From Rhizobium sp. BK316 (GTDB taxonomy: Bacteria > Pseudomonadota > Alphaproteobacteria > Rhizobiales > Rhizobiaceae): 64,000 nucleotides of DNA. The translations under genes were made by a program, and so were the position numbers. The DNA is taken from the NCBI RefSeq assembly GCF_014193695.1, contig NZ_JACHZR010000002.1, forward strand, positions 310,001 through 374,000, written 5' to 3'. Below the pieces are notes generated by a model, which saw only the letters and a list, made by a program, of their open reading frames with translations, was not told the origin of the DNA and searched no databases. This document shows, in pieces, positions 1 through 7,688 of the stretch. How positions within the stretch are numbered: the stretch's first letter is position 1; every line of letters starts with the position of its first letter.

Positions 1-666
1 GTGGAGACCGTAGAACGGTGTGCCTTCCTCGATGGTGAGCTGATAGAGCGAGAGATGGTCGACAGCGTAGGAAATGGCTTCTTTGAGTTCCCGCTCCCAT
101 TCTTCCACCGTCTGGTTCGGGCGGGCATAGATCAGGTCGAAAGACATGCGCGGGAAGATGTCGCGCGCGAGCTTGATCGCCTTCAGCGCATCGGCGACAT
201 CATGCAGCCGACCGAGGAATTTAAGATCGCGATCGTTCAGCGCCTGCACGCCGAGCGAGACACGATTGACACCTGCGGCGCGATAGCCGCGGAAGCGTTC
301 CGCTTCGACGCTGGAAGGATTGGCCTCCATCGTGATCTCGATACCGTCAGGAACGTGCCAATGCCGCGAGATGCCACCAAGGATCGCGTCGACCGTTTCC
401 GGCTTCATCAGCGAGGGCGTACCGCCGCCGAGAAAGATGCTGGTCACCGTCTTCGGCCCGCTCATCTGGCGGGCCGTTGCGATCTCCTTCAGGAAGGCCG
501 CGACGTAGCGTTCCTGATCGACTGGCTGATGCCGGACATGGCTGTTGAAATCGCAATAGGGACACTTCGCCGCGCAGAAAGGCCAATGCACATAGATCCC
601 GAAACCGGGCTCACCGGTATCGGGCAGAAGCTTTGCATCGCGCATCAGTGCAGGCGACTCGATCAT
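1..666 (-). CDS. hemW: Radical SAM protein HemW (partial, 3' end outside window)
   Basis: HemW-type radical SAM protein, related to oxygen-independent coproporphyrinogen III oxidase and thought to act in heme handling. The visible 222 codons contain the 4Fe-4S motif CAAKCPYC, with cysteines 31, 35 and 38. The residue two after C38 is Phe, not the fourth Cys of true HemN, which favours HemW. A glycine-rich SAM-binding stretch (FLGGGTPS) and EANPSS follow, as the family expects. The ATG at 666 lies 15 bp after the rdgB stop, so it is the last visible gene of rph-VOC-rdgB-hemW. Its C-terminal part lies beyond position 1. Confidence 0.93.
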   Translation of the reverse strand, partial: MIESPALMRDAKLLPDTGEPGFGIYVHWPFCAAKCPYCDFNSHVRHQPVDQERYVAAFLKEIATARQMSGPKTVTSIFLGGGTPSLMKPETVDAILGGISRHWHVPDGIEITMEANPSSVEAERFRGYRAAGVNRVSLGVQALNDRDLKFLGRLHDVADALKAIKLARDIFPRMSFDLIYARPNQTVEEWERELKEAISYAVDHLSLYQLTIEEGTPFYGLH

Positions 667-681
667 GTTCAAAGCTTGGCC

Positions 682-1326
682 TTATGCTTCCAGGCAGGTT
701 TCGACAAAGAGCTTGAAGGCACGGGCACGGTGCGACAGAGCCTGCGGCTTGCCGATATTCCATCCGTGCTTTTCTTCCGCGCTCATCTCGCCGAAAGTGA
801 CATCATAGCCTTCCGGCTGGAAGACCGGATCATAGCCGAAACCCTGTATTCCGCGCGGCGGCCAGGCGACCGTGCCTTCCACTTCGCCGCGGAAAAGCTC
901 GGTATGGCCATCCGGCCAGGCAAGGCAGAGCACGCTGACGAAACGGGCAGTGCGCTGCTCGGGCTTGGTGGCGCCGGCCTTTTCCAGTGCTCTCTCGACC
1001 TTCTCCATGGCCATGTTGAAATCGCGGCTGCCGTTACCGGTCTCCGCCCAGTCGGCCGTGTAGACGCCGGGATCACCGCCGAGCGCATCGACTACGAGGC
1101 CTGAATCATCAGACAGGGCCGGCAGGCCGGAGGCTTGCGCCGAGGCGAGCGCCTTGATCGTCGCGTTCTCCTCGAAGGTCGTCCCGGTTTCCTTCGGTTC
1201 GATGAAATTGAGCTCGGCAGCTGATTTGGCGGTAAAGCCCAGCGGCCCGATCAGATCCTGGATCTCGCGGATCTTGCCCTGGTTATGGCTGGCAACAACA
1301 ATGGTCTTGGTTTCGAGCTTACGCAT
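682..1326 (-). CDS. rdgB: dITP/XTP pyrophosphatase RdgB (HAM1 family)
   Basis: Non-canonical purine NTP pyrophosphatase that removes dITP, XTP and related nucleotides from the pool. The 214 aa length is usual for the family. The N-terminal substrate loop SHNQGK is at residues 13-18. The acidic LSDDSGL motif follows, then the conserved GFGYDPVF and the C-terminal SHRARA motif. Only 9 bp separate it from the upstream VOC gene and 15 bp from hemW, so it is probably co-transcribed with both. The rdgB-hemW order is common in alphaproteobacteria. Nothing in it looks broken. Confidence 0.97.
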   Translation of the reverse strand: MRKLETKTIVVASHNQGKIREIQDLIGPLGFTAKSAAELNFIEPKETGTTFEENATIKALASAQASGLPALSDDSGLVVDALGGDPGVYTADWAETGNGSRDFNMAMEKVERALEKAGATKPEQRTARFVSVLCLAWPDGHTELFRGEVEGTVAWPPRGIQGFGYDPVFQPEGYDVTFGEMSAEEKHGWNIGKPQALSHRARAFKLFVETCLEA

Positions 1327-1335
1327 AAAATATCC

Positions 1336-1752
1336 TTATTCCATGCCCCAGATTTTCGCTTCCGCGCATTCCAGGCTGTTGCCGCTGGGATCGCGGAAAT
1401 AAATGGATCGGCCGCCCTGCGGCCAGTGAACCTCGGATTCGATAGCGGTGCCGGCAGCCTTCAGCTTCCTGGCCATCGCATCGAGATCATCTCCCGAAAC
1501 CCTGAAGCAGGCATGGCCCTTTCCGGTCGTGCCATGCGGCGGAACCTGCAGGCTGTCAGGCGCCGGCGGCTTCACCGTTTCCTCCGGGTTGAAGATCAGA
1601 AGCACGCCCGGCCCGCAGCGGAAGAACACATGGCGGTTGCCCGAACGTGTAATCTTCTCAAGGCCCAGCACATTCCCGTAAAAAGCTTCGGCCGCATCGA
1701 GATCGGTCGCGTAAAGCGCAGTTTCGAGAATGCCTTCGATGGGTTGTGCCAT
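1336..1752 (-). CDS. VOC (glyoxalase/bleomycin-resistance) family protein
   Basis: Small 138-aa protein of the vicinal oxygen chelate superfamily. The N-terminal pattern (ETALYATDLDAAEAFYGNVLGL) and the C-terminal YFRDPSGNSLECAE are the paired beta-alpha-beta-beta-beta signatures of one VOC module. Substrate cannot be read from sequence; members include glyoxalase I, dioxygenases and resistance proteins. I chose the ATG at 1752 (MAQPIEG), which starts the fold directly, over an in-frame upstream start that adds 14 uncharacteristic residues. It lies between rph and rdgB in the same orientation. Confidence 0.85.
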   Translation of the reverse strand: MAQPIEGILETALYATDLDAAEAFYGNVLGLEKITRSGNRHVFFRCGPGVLLIFNPEETVKPPAPDSLQVPPHGTTGKGHACFRVSGDDLDAMARKLKAAGTAIESEVHWPQGGRSIYFRDPSGNSLECAEAKIWGME

Positions 1753-1826
1753 TGCCCGCCCCTTGTCCGACCTCGCCCCCGGAAGCAGGGACATGGAAAT
1801 TCACTGGCGAGGCTTGAATGGAAGCC

Positions 1827-2543
1827 TCAGGCGATCGCCTGCTTTTGCAAGTCGACCAGTTCGGTAATGCCTGCCTTGGCAAGGCCCATCAGCGAAGAGA
1901 ATTCCTCCTCGGTGAAAGGCGTGCCTTCTGCCGTGCCCTGGATCTCGACGATGCCGCCGGCTCCCGTCATGACGAAATTGGCATCGGTCTCGGCTGAGGA
2001 ATCTTCGAGATAGTCGAGGTCGATGACTGGCTGGTTGGCGAAGATGCCACAGGAAATCGCCGCGACATGATCCTTCAGCACGCGGTCGGCCTTGATCATG
2101 TTGCGGGTTTCCATCCAGCGCAGGCAGTCGTAAAGCGCAATCCAGCCACCGGTGATCGAGGCCGTGCGCGTGCCGCCATCTGCCTGGATGACATCGCAGT
2201 CGAGCGTGATCTGGCGTTCGCCGAGCGCAGTCAGATCGACCACGGCGCGCAGCGAGCGGCCGATGAGGCGCTGGATTTCCTGCGTGCGGCCGCCCTGCTT
2301 GCCGGCAGCGGCTTCGCGCTTCATGCGTTCGCCGGTTGCGCGCGGCAGCATGCCGTATTCGGCCGTGACCCAGCCCTTTCCGGTGTTGCGCAGCCACGGC
2401 GGCGTCTTGTCTTCCAGGCTTGCGGTGCAGAGCACATGCGTATCGCCGAACTTCACCAGGCAGGATCCCTCGGCATGCTTGGAAAAATTGCGCTCGAAGG
2501 AGACCTTGCGCATCTGGTCGGTTTTTCTGCCTGAAGGCCGCAT
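1827..2543 (-). CDS. rph: Ribonuclease PH
   Basis: Phosphorolytic 3'-5' exoribonuclease that trims tRNA 3' ends. The 238-aa protein starts MRPSGRK and contains the phosphate-site region with [21 protein letters not shown], then [19 protein letters not shown] and the C-terminal [14 protein letters not shown]. The ATG at 2543 follows an AGGAGA ribosome site; longer in-frame starts add a non-conserved leader. It is divergent from hrcA, so the roughly 180 bp between them should hold both promoters. It heads the rph-VOC-rdgB-hemW run. Confidence 0.97.
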   Translation of the reverse strand: MRPSGRKTDQMRKVSFERNFSKHAEGSCLVKFGDTHVLCTASLEDKTPPWLRNTGKGWVTAEYGMLPRATGERMKREAAAGKQGGRTQEIQRLIGRSLRAVVDLTALGERQITLDCDVIQADGGTRTASITGGWIALYDCLRWMETRNMIKADRVLKDHVAAISCGIFANQPVIDLDYLEDSSAETDANFVMTGAGGIVEIQGTAEGTPFTEEEFSSLMGLAKAGITELVDLQKQAIA

Positions 2544-2657
2544 TCTCTTCTCCTGAAACAGGATGCCGAAAAGCGGCAGCGCTTCCCGGCAATTCCATGC
2601 ATGCATTGTATCGTCGCCCGCTTCTACGATTGGCTGCGCGCATTTGCAAATTCCCTT

Positions 2658-2685
2658 TTGCCACGGGGGGCAGATTGGCTATATT
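2658..2685 (+). promoter_or_regulatory. Predicted hrcA promoter
   Basis: TTGCCA (2658-2663) and TATATT (2680-2685) are 16 bp apart, and the -10 ends 35 bp before the hrcA ATG. The -10 can also be read CTATAT, which resembles rhizobial RpoH promoters, so housekeeping or heat-shock sigma use is open. I saw no CIRCE inverted repeat next to it. Confidence 0.55.
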
Positions 2686-2720
2686 TCCCTGATATCATTC
2701 AGTGCGGGTGCGAAAAGTTC

Positions 2721-3809
2721 ATGAGCTACAGGTCGACATCAATTTCGGATGCCGTGGCCGCGCTGGATGAACGATCCAAGGAAATCTTCCGGCGCATCGT
2801 CGAAGGCTATCTCGAGCATGGCGAGCCCCTCGGTTCCCGCAACCTCTCGCGTCTTCTGCCCATGTCACTGTCGCCCGCCTCCGTGCGCAACGTCATGAGC
2901 GACCTGGAGGAATTGGGGCTCATCTATTCGCCGCATGTCAGCGCCGGCCGCCTGCCCACGCAGGTGGGCTTACGTTTCTTTGTCGACGCCTTCATGCAGG
3001 TTGGCGATCTCTCGGCGGAGGAACGGGCCAGTATCGACCGACAGGTGCGGGCTGGAAACCGCGACAATCCTGTGGAATCGATGATGAACGAGGCAAGCCG
3101 CATGCTCTCGGGCATTTCGCGCGGCGCCGGTCTCGTCATTACCTCCAAGAGCGATTCGGTGCTGAAACATGTCGAGTTCATCCGCCTGGAGCCCACCAAG
3201 GCACTGGCGGTGCTTGTCGGCGATCACGATCAGGTGGAAAACCGCATCATCGAGCTGCCCGCAGGCGTCACCTCTTCGCAGCTCACCGAAGCCGCCAATT
3301 TCCTCAATGCGCACATGACCGGCCAGACGCTGCCGGAATTGCGCCTGCAATTGAGCCGGCTGAAAGATGAAGTTCGCCTCGAGCTCGATGCACTGTCGCA
3401 GGATCTCGTGGAGCGCGGTATCGCCGTCTGGGCCGGCAGTTCGGACGAGTCCAAGCCGGCACAGCTGATCATTCGCGGCCGCGCAAACCTGCTGGAAGGT
3501 GTCGGCGGCACGGAAGATCTCGACCGGCTGCGCCTGCTTTTCGACGATCTCGAGAAGAAGGATAGCTTGATCGAGCTCCTGAATCTCGCCGAAAGCGGAC
3601 CCGGTGTGCGTATCTTCATCGGTTCGGAGAACAAGCTCTTCTCGCTTTCCGGCTCCTCGCTCATCGTTGCTCCCTACCGCGACGACGATGACCGCATCGT
3701 CGGCGCGGTAGGCGTGATCGGCCCCACACGGCTCAATTACTCCCGCATCGTGCCGATGGTGGATTATACGGCTCAGCTCGTGTCGCGCCTTTCGCGCGGT
3801 TCTCTCTGA
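2721..3809 (+). CDS. hrcA: Heat-inducible transcription repressor HrcA
   Basis: Repressor that binds CIRCE operators of groESL-type genes and depends on GroEL for activity. The 362-aa protein has an N-terminal winged helix (about residues 10-80) with the conserved [18 protein letters not shown] and [15 protein letters not shown]-like dimerisation domain follows, ending in [22 protein letters not shown]. The ATG at 2721 starts MSYRSTS; an upstream frame extension has no family similarity. It sits directly upstream of grpE, the usual alphaproteobacterial arrangement, but the 111-bp gap holds a second candidate promoter. Confidence 0.97.
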   Translation: MSYRSTSISDAVAALDERSKEIFRRIVEGYLEHGEPLGSRNLSRLLPMSLSPASVRNVMSDLEELGLIYSPHVSAGRLPTQVGLRFFVDAFMQVGDLSAEERASIDRQVRAGNRDNPVESMMNEASRMLSGISRGAGLVITSKSDSVLKHVEFIRLEPTKALAVLVGDHDQVENRIIELPAGVTSSQLTEAANFLNAHMTGQTLPELRLQLSRLKDEVRLELDALSQDLVERGIAVWAGSSDESKPAQLIIRGRANLLEGVGGTEDLDRLRLLFDDLEKKDSLIELLNLAESGPGVRIFIGSENKLFSLSGSSLIVAPYRDDDDRIVGAVGVIGPTRLNYSRIVPMVDYTAQLVSRLSRGSL

Positions 3810-3855
3810 TCGCTCGTGCGGAACCGGCGGAATTTCAGCTTCTTCGTCACGCAGA

Positions 3856-3884
3856 CTTGATTTTTTCCGGCCAAACATCGATAT
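3856..3884 (+). promoter_or_regulatory. Predicted heat-shock-like promoter of grpE
   Basis: CTTGAT (3856-3861) and CGATAT (3879-3884) are 17 bp apart, 36 bp before the grpE ATG. The CTTG core with a C-rich or AT-type -10 fits the RpoH pattern known in rhizobia. It would let grpE be transcribed independently of hrcA. Confidence 0.45.
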
Positions 3885-3920
3885 CGGGCGCATCTGAGAA
3901 GACACCAACCGGAGACCGTC

Positions 3921-4556
3921 ATGACCGATGAAACGACGCAGAACGGACCTGACGCAGCTGCAGCGGAAGCCGCAGCCGAAGCTGCCGCAAACGTCGAGAA
4001 TGAAGCCGTGAAGGAAGCTGTTGCGAGCGAACCCGATCCGCTTGAGCTTCTGAAGGCTGAAAATGCTGAACTGCGCGACCGCTATCTGCGGCTCGCTGCC
4101 GAAATGGACAATCTGCGCCGCCGCACGGAGCGCGAGGTCAAGGACGCCAAGTCCTATTCTGTCGCAGGCTTCGCCCGTGACATGCTGGCCGTTTCGGACA
4201 ACCTGCGTCGCGCGCTCGATGCTATTCCGCCGGAAGCCAAGGCTACTGGCGATGCCGGCCTGACAACGCTGATTGAAGGCGTGGATATGACCGAGCGTTC
4301 CATGCTCTCGGCACTCGAGCGCCACGGCGTTCGCAAGCTGGAGCCGGTCGGCCAGAAGTTCGACCCGAACTTCCATCAGGCGATGTTCGAAGTGCCGAAT
4401 ACCGAAGTGCCGAACAATACGGTCGTGCAGGTGGTGCAGGCCGGTTTTTCCATCGGCGAGCGCGTGCTGCGCCCGGCGATGGTCGGCGTCGCCAAGGGCG
4501 GTCCGAAACTCGTGGAAGCCGAGGCCAACTCGGTGCTGGACGAGAAGGACGCCTGA
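3921..4556 (+). CDS. grpE: Nucleotide exchange factor GrpE
   Basis: Co-chaperone that releases ADP from DnaK. The 211 aa comprise an Ala/Glu-rich acidic N-terminus (about 1-40), a long coiled coil starting near [21 protein letters not shown], and the beta-wing domain with [14 protein letters not shown] and [20 protein letters not shown], the GrpE signature. Its end is followed by a strong hairpin terminator. dnaK and dnaJ are not in this window, so grpE is separated from its partner chaperone here. Confidence 0.98.
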   Translation: MTDETTQNGPDAAAAEAAAEAAANVENEAVKEAVASEPDPLELLKAENAELRDRYLRLAAEMDNLRRRTEREVKDAKSYSVAGFARDMLAVSDNLRRALDAIPPEAKATGDAGLTTLIEGVDMTERSMLSALERHGVRKLEPVGQKFDPNFHQAMFEVPNTEVPNNTVVQVVQAGFSIGERVLRPAMVGVAKGGPKLVEAEANSVLDEKDA

Positions 4557-4578
4557 GGCGACAGGAATCCTGACAATG

Positions 4579-4606
4579 AAGAAAGGCCGCGCGAGCGGCC
4601 TTTCTT
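4579..4606. terminator. Bidirectional intrinsic terminator between grpE and nucleoside hydrolase
   Basis: A 12-bp perfect stem (AAGAAAGGCCGC with GCGGCCTTTCTT) closes a 4-nt loop GCGA. T-rich sequence follows on the plus strand and A-rich sequence precedes it. It lies between two convergent genes and can serve both. Confidence 0.88.
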
Positions 4607-4626
4607 GTTCCTGTAGCCTTGGTGGA

Positions 4627-5571
4627 TCATATCCGCGCGAAGCGCTCGATCAGCAGATCGAAAAAGCCGTCGGCATCCACGTGGCGCATGACCTTCGCAT
4701 TGCGCTTGCGGTCGGTCACATGCCACCAGTCGACGACCGTCATGCCGACAGTCAGTTCCGACGTCACTTCGATCTCGACATTGCAGTCCCGGCCCTTGAA
4801 GAGTTCGGGTTTCAGCAGATAGGCGACCGTTGTCGGGTCGTGCAGCGGGCCGCCGTCCGAGCCGTATTTTTCTATGTCGAAGCGCTCGAAGAATTCCAGC
4901 ATCTCCACCATCGCCTTGGCCGGCGGAGTGCCGATCTCGGCCATGCGCTTCACGCGGTCCTTGCGGGTCAGAAGCTGGTGTGTCACGTCGAGCGGCATCA
5001 TGACGATGGGCACGCCCGAGCGGAACACGATATCGGCGGCTTCCGGATCGACGTAGATGTTGAATTCGGCGGCCGGCGTGATGTTGCCGCCTTCAAAGAA
5101 ACCGCCGCCCATCATCACCAGTTCCCGGATACGCGTGATGATATCAGGCGCCTTCTGGAAGGCCATGCCGATATTCGTCAACGGTCCGAGCGTACAGAGC
5201 GTGACGGTGCCTTCCGGTTCGCGTCGCAGCGTTTCGATGATGAAGTCGACGGAATGCTGCGCCTGCAGCGGCATCGTCGGTTCGGGAAGTGTCGGGCCAT
5301 CGAGGCCTGTCTTGCCATGCACGTGCTCGGCAGTGACCAGTTTGCGCGCGATCGGCCGGTCGGCGCCGGCAAAGACCTTGATGTCGATCCGCTTGCAAAG
5401 CTCGCAGATGATGCGCGCGTTGCGGCTTGTCAGAGACAGCGGCACGTTGCCGGCGACGGTGGTGATGCCCAGCACGTCGAGCTCTTCCGGGCTGCCGAAG
5501 GCCAGCATGATCGCGGCGGCATCGTCCTGGCCGGGGTCGGTGTCGATAATGATCTTTCTCGGTTCTGCCAT
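4627..5571 (-). CDS. Inosine-uridine preferring nucleoside hydrolase
   Basis: Ribonucleoside hydrolase that splits the N-glycosidic bond for purine/pyrimidine salvage. The 314-aa protein has the calcium-binding motif DTDPGQDDA at residues 10-18, the conserved TLGPLTNI and FNIYVDPEAA segments, and the late active-site region LHDPTTVAYLL. The ATG at 5571 (MAEPRK) places the motif at the family's usual position; an extended frame upstream adds 32 residues without support. It stands alone and convergent with grpE. The exact substrate (inosine-uridine or pyrimidine specific) is not decided by sequence. Confidence 0.92.
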   Translation of the reverse strand: MAEPRKIIIDTDPGQDDAAAIMLAFGSPEELDVLGITTVAGNVPLSLTSRNARIICELCKRIDIKVFAGADRPIARKLVTAEHVHGKTGLDGPTLPEPTMPLQAQHSVDFIIETLRREPEGTVTLCTLGPLTNIGMAFQKAPDIITRIRELVMMGGGFFEGGNITPAAEFNIYVDPEAADIVFRSGVPIVMMPLDVTHQLLTRKDRVKRMAEIGTPPAKAMVEMLEFFERFDIEKYGSDGGPLHDPTTVAYLLKPELFKGRDCNVEIEVTSELTVGMTVVDWWHVTDRKRNAKVMRHVDADGFFDLLIERFARI

Positions 5572-5670
5572 CCGGGTAGTTCCATCCTGTGGTGCGCGTC
5601 GCTCTAGCATGCACCTTCTCATTGTCTTCATGCTCCCGTCGCAAATCAGCACATCGCGCCGGGGCATGTT

Positions 5671-5699
5671 TTGATGGGGGGCGCTACGTCCTTTGTCAA
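5671..5699 (-). promoter_or_regulatory. Predicted promoter of the nucleoside hydrolase
   Basis: On the minus strand a perfect TTGACA (5694-5699) is followed after 17 bp by CATCAA (5671-5676). The -35 is ideal and the -10 poor. It lies 100 bp before the gene start. Confidence 0.4.
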
Positions 5700-5760
5700 G
5701 GAAACGGTCTCATGAGGCTTTACCTTAAAATGCGAGAGGCCTGACCGACGGCTATCACGC

Positions 5761-5790
5761 CTTGCAGCGGGCAACCGTCGTTCCCATATT
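5761..5790 (+). promoter_or_regulatory. Predicted RpoH-like promoter of hsp20
   Basis: CTTGCA (5761-5766) and CCCATATT (5783-5790) match the CTTG / CCCATNT layout of heat-shock sigma promoters. They can also be read as TTGCAG-17 bp-CATATT for the housekeeping factor. The predicted start near 5797 leaves a leader of about 57 nt that contains the ROSE-like hairpin. Confidence 0.55.
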
Positions 5791-5799
5791 AACGGGTAC

Positions 5800-5853
5800 C
5801 CGGATGCTGCATGTGAGGTCCGGAGAGGTCGCTTGCATCAAGGACTTTGGAAG
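5800..5853 (+). promoter_or_regulatory. ROSE-type RNA thermometer in the hsp20 leader
   Basis: The leader folds into an upstream stem (CCGGA 5800-5804 with TCCGG 5819-5823) and a 3' hairpin that hides the ribosome site. In the 3' hairpin, GTC (5828-5830) pairs with GAC (5843-5845) and CTTG (5832-5835) with CAAG (5839-5842). A single G at 5831 is bulged opposite the Shine-Dalgarno AAGGA (5840-5844). The strand opposite the SD reads TCGCT, matching the UYGCU core of ROSE elements, and the bulged G is also a family hallmark. The ATG is 9 nt downstream of the SD. Confidence 0.8.
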
Positions 5854-6279
5854 ATGAGCCGCATCACCCCTTTCGCCAGCCCGCTGCTTCTGGGCTTCGA
5901 TGCCATGGAAAAGACGCTTGAGCGTATTTCCAAGGCGAGCGACGGATATCCACCCTACAACATAGAGCGTATCGCCGCAGGTGACGACGCGCCCGAACGT
6001 CTGCGAATTACGCTTGCCGTCGCCGGTTTCAGCGAAGAAGAGCTTGATGTGTCCACTGAGGAGAACCAGCTTCTGATCCGTGGCCGTCAGCTCGATCAGG
6101 GCGAGCGCGATTACCTCTACCGCGGTATTGCGGCGAGACAGTTCCAGCGCACCTTCGTTCTCGCCGATGGCATGCAGGTTTTAGGCGCAAGCCTGAAGAA
6201 CGGTCTGCTCTCTGTCGATCTAATTCGACCGGAACCGGCGCGCATGGTCAAGAAAATTAACATTTCGGTTTCACAGTAG
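5854..6279 (+). CDS. Small heat-shock protein Hsp20 (IbpA-like)
   Basis: ATP-independent holdase of the alpha-crystallin family that keeps unfolding proteins soluble under heat. The 141-aa protein has a short N-terminal region (MSRITPFASPLLLGFDAMEK), an alpha-crystallin domain with RITLAVAGFSEEELDVSTEENQL split by charged loops, and the late ASLKNGLLSVDL, which matches the A-x3-N-G-x-L signature. The ATG at 5854 is set by the thermometer's SD; a 7-codon extension upstream would run through the hairpin. A DUF1150 gene follows 47 bp downstream, a pairing seen in many alphaproteobacteria. Confidence 0.95.
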   Translation: MSRITPFASPLLLGFDAMEKTLERISKASDGYPPYNIERIAAGDDAPERLRITLAVAGFSEEELDVSTEENQLLIRGRQLDQGERDYLYRGIAARQFQRTFVLADGMQVLGASLKNGLLSVDLIRPEPARMVKKINISVSQ

Positions 6280-6326
6280 CACAACGGTTTGTTGAACCGT
6301 TGGTCCCTTCTCCCGGAGGAACAGGA

Positions 6327-6584
6327 ATGTTGATGAAAGAAGCCACGTCGCGTCTGACCAAATCCGAACTTGCCGGCATCGGCAATGGCGAGGTCGCCTA
6401 TATCCGCAAAATACGTACCGAAGAGGTTGCCAAGTGCTTCCCCGAGGCGCCGGATATCGATCCGAACGTTGATCTCTGGGCATTGTTCGGCGCCGATGGT
6501 ACACCGATCCTGCTGACGGACAACCGCTCGAGCACCTTCTTCAAGGCTGCCGAAGACGAGCTGAAGACGGTCAGCCTGCATTGA
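6327..6584 (+). CDS. DUF1150 family protein
   Basis: An 85-aa protein of the DUF1150 family; the function is unknown. Visible features are YIRKIRTEEVAKCFPEA and a C-terminal VDLWALFGADGTPILLTDNR segment typical of the family. It has no signal peptide or membrane segment, so it is likely cytosolic. The ATG at 6327 is preceded by a strong GGAGGA site. A second ATG two codons later is possible. It lies 47 bp after hsp20 with no terminator between, so it probably shares the heat-induced transcript. Confidence 0.88.
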   Translation: MLMKEATSRLTKSELAGIGNGEVAYIRKIRTEEVAKCFPEAPDIDPNVDLWALFGADGTPILLTDNRSSTFFKAAEDELKTVSLH

Positions 6585-6677
6585 TCACGACCGGTCTGCC
6601 GCAGGGGCTGGCCGTCGGAATGCATGTGTGAAGAATGGTAATGGGCGATGCGAGGGACCCATGCTGGTCCCTTGCCC

Positions 6678-6966
6678 ATGCGTATAGCCGCCTTCCAGCG
6701 TTTTCCCATTTTTGACGACGCGGAGGCCGCGGCCGATGTGATATTGAGCGATTTGCTCTGGGCCGACGCACATGGCGTCGATCTCGCCCTCTTTTCCGAA
6801 TCCTATCTCCAGGGACATAGCTACCGGCAGAGCCTGATTGAGCGCCGTGCGGTATCGCTCGACAGCCCGGTCTTCCTTTCGATCCTTGAAAAGCTCGCAC
6901 CGACAAGGGCAACTGCCGTCATCGGCTGAAGGCGTCGAGGATGTCGTGATGGCCGATTTGCCCTGA
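6678..6966 (+). pseudogene. Remnant of a carbon-nitrogen hydrolase (nitrilase family)
   Basis: The frame from the ATG at 6678 reads MRIAAFQ...DDAEAAADVI and then LALFSESYLQGHSYR, the start of a nitrilase-superfamily enzyme including the first catalytic-region Glu in FSES. It stops at 6929 after 83 codons, against about 250-300 for the family. After a +1 shift, 6928-6966 encodes EGVEDVVMADLP followed by TGA, which looks like an intact C-terminal tail. The middle, with the Lys and Cys of the E-K-C triad, is missing. This suggests an internal deletion with frame loss. The remnant converges on trmB. Confidence 0.72.
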
Positions 6967-6986
6967 AAGCTCACATTTAAGTAGGT

Positions 6987-7688
6987 TCAGACGCGCCTGA
7001 AGGTGAGATAGGCCGAGGAGCGGCCTTCACGGCGGGCCTTGGCTTCATAGCGGGTGCTCGGCCAGCCTTCATAGGGCGTCAGCCAGTCGGCGGCATTCTG
7101 CGCCATCCATTCGAAGCCGCCATGGTCGCGGCATTTCAACAGCGTCCAGTTCACATAGGTGTCGATATCGGAGGCGAAGCAGAAGTGCCCGCCCGGCTTC
7201 AGCACGCGGTGAAAACGATCGAGATTGGTCTTCGAGACGAAGCGCCGCTTCCAGTGCTTTCGCTTCGGCCAGGGATCGGGATAGAGCAGGTCGATCTGAT
7301 CGAGGCAGTTATCGGGAAGCCAGTCGAGAAGTTGCGTCGCATCGTCATTGTAGACGCGCACGTTGCGCGCACCTGTTTCATCGACACGCGCCAGCAGCTT
7401 CTGCATGGAGTTGATGAAGGGCTCGACGCCGATAAAGCCCGTTGAAGGCGTTTCCAGCGCGCGGTGGATGAGATGCTCCCCGCCGCCGAAGCCGATCTCC
7501 AGCCGCATCTTTTCGACCGCGACGGGGAAAAGCTTCTTCAGCGGCTCTGGGGGAGCCGCTGAGAGATCGACAATGAATGCCGGGAGTAGGGTAGCGAGCC
7601 TTTCGGCCTGCTGTTCACGCAGAGCCTTCCCCTTGCGGCGACCGAAGAAGGCTTCGGTCGCCCGGCCCCGGCGCTCCATGTCCGTCAT
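6987..7688 (-). CDS. trmB: tRNA (guanine-N7-)-methyltransferase TrmB
   Basis: Methylates G46 in the variable loop of tRNAs using SAM. The 233-aa protein has the SAM motif [14 protein letters not shown], the acidic [14 protein letters not shown], and the family signature [19 protein letters not shown]-terminal substrate region [12 protein letters not shown] follows. Its ATG overlaps the metK stop by 4 bp (ATGA), so it is translationally coupled to the enzyme that makes its methyl donor. Confidence 0.97.
   Translation of the reverse strand: MTDMERRGRATEAFFGRRKGKALREQQAERLATLLPAFIVDLSAAPPEPLKKLFPVAVEKMRLEIGFGGGEHLIHRALETPSTGFIGVEPFINSMQKLLARVDETGARNVRVYNDDATQLLDWLPDNCLDQIDLLYPDPWPKRKHWKRRFVSKTNLDRFHRVLKPGGHFCFASDIDTYVNWTLLKCRDHGGFEWMAQNAADWLTPYEGWPSTRYEAKARREGRSSAYLTFRRV

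Noticed and set aside
2686-2720. CIRCE operator before hrcA
   Set aside because: No TTAGCACTC-N9-GAGTGCTAA or near match is visible.
2970-4376. 468-aa open frame antisense to hrcA and grpE
   Set aside because: It crosses two unrelated genes and the gap between them. No motif was recognised.
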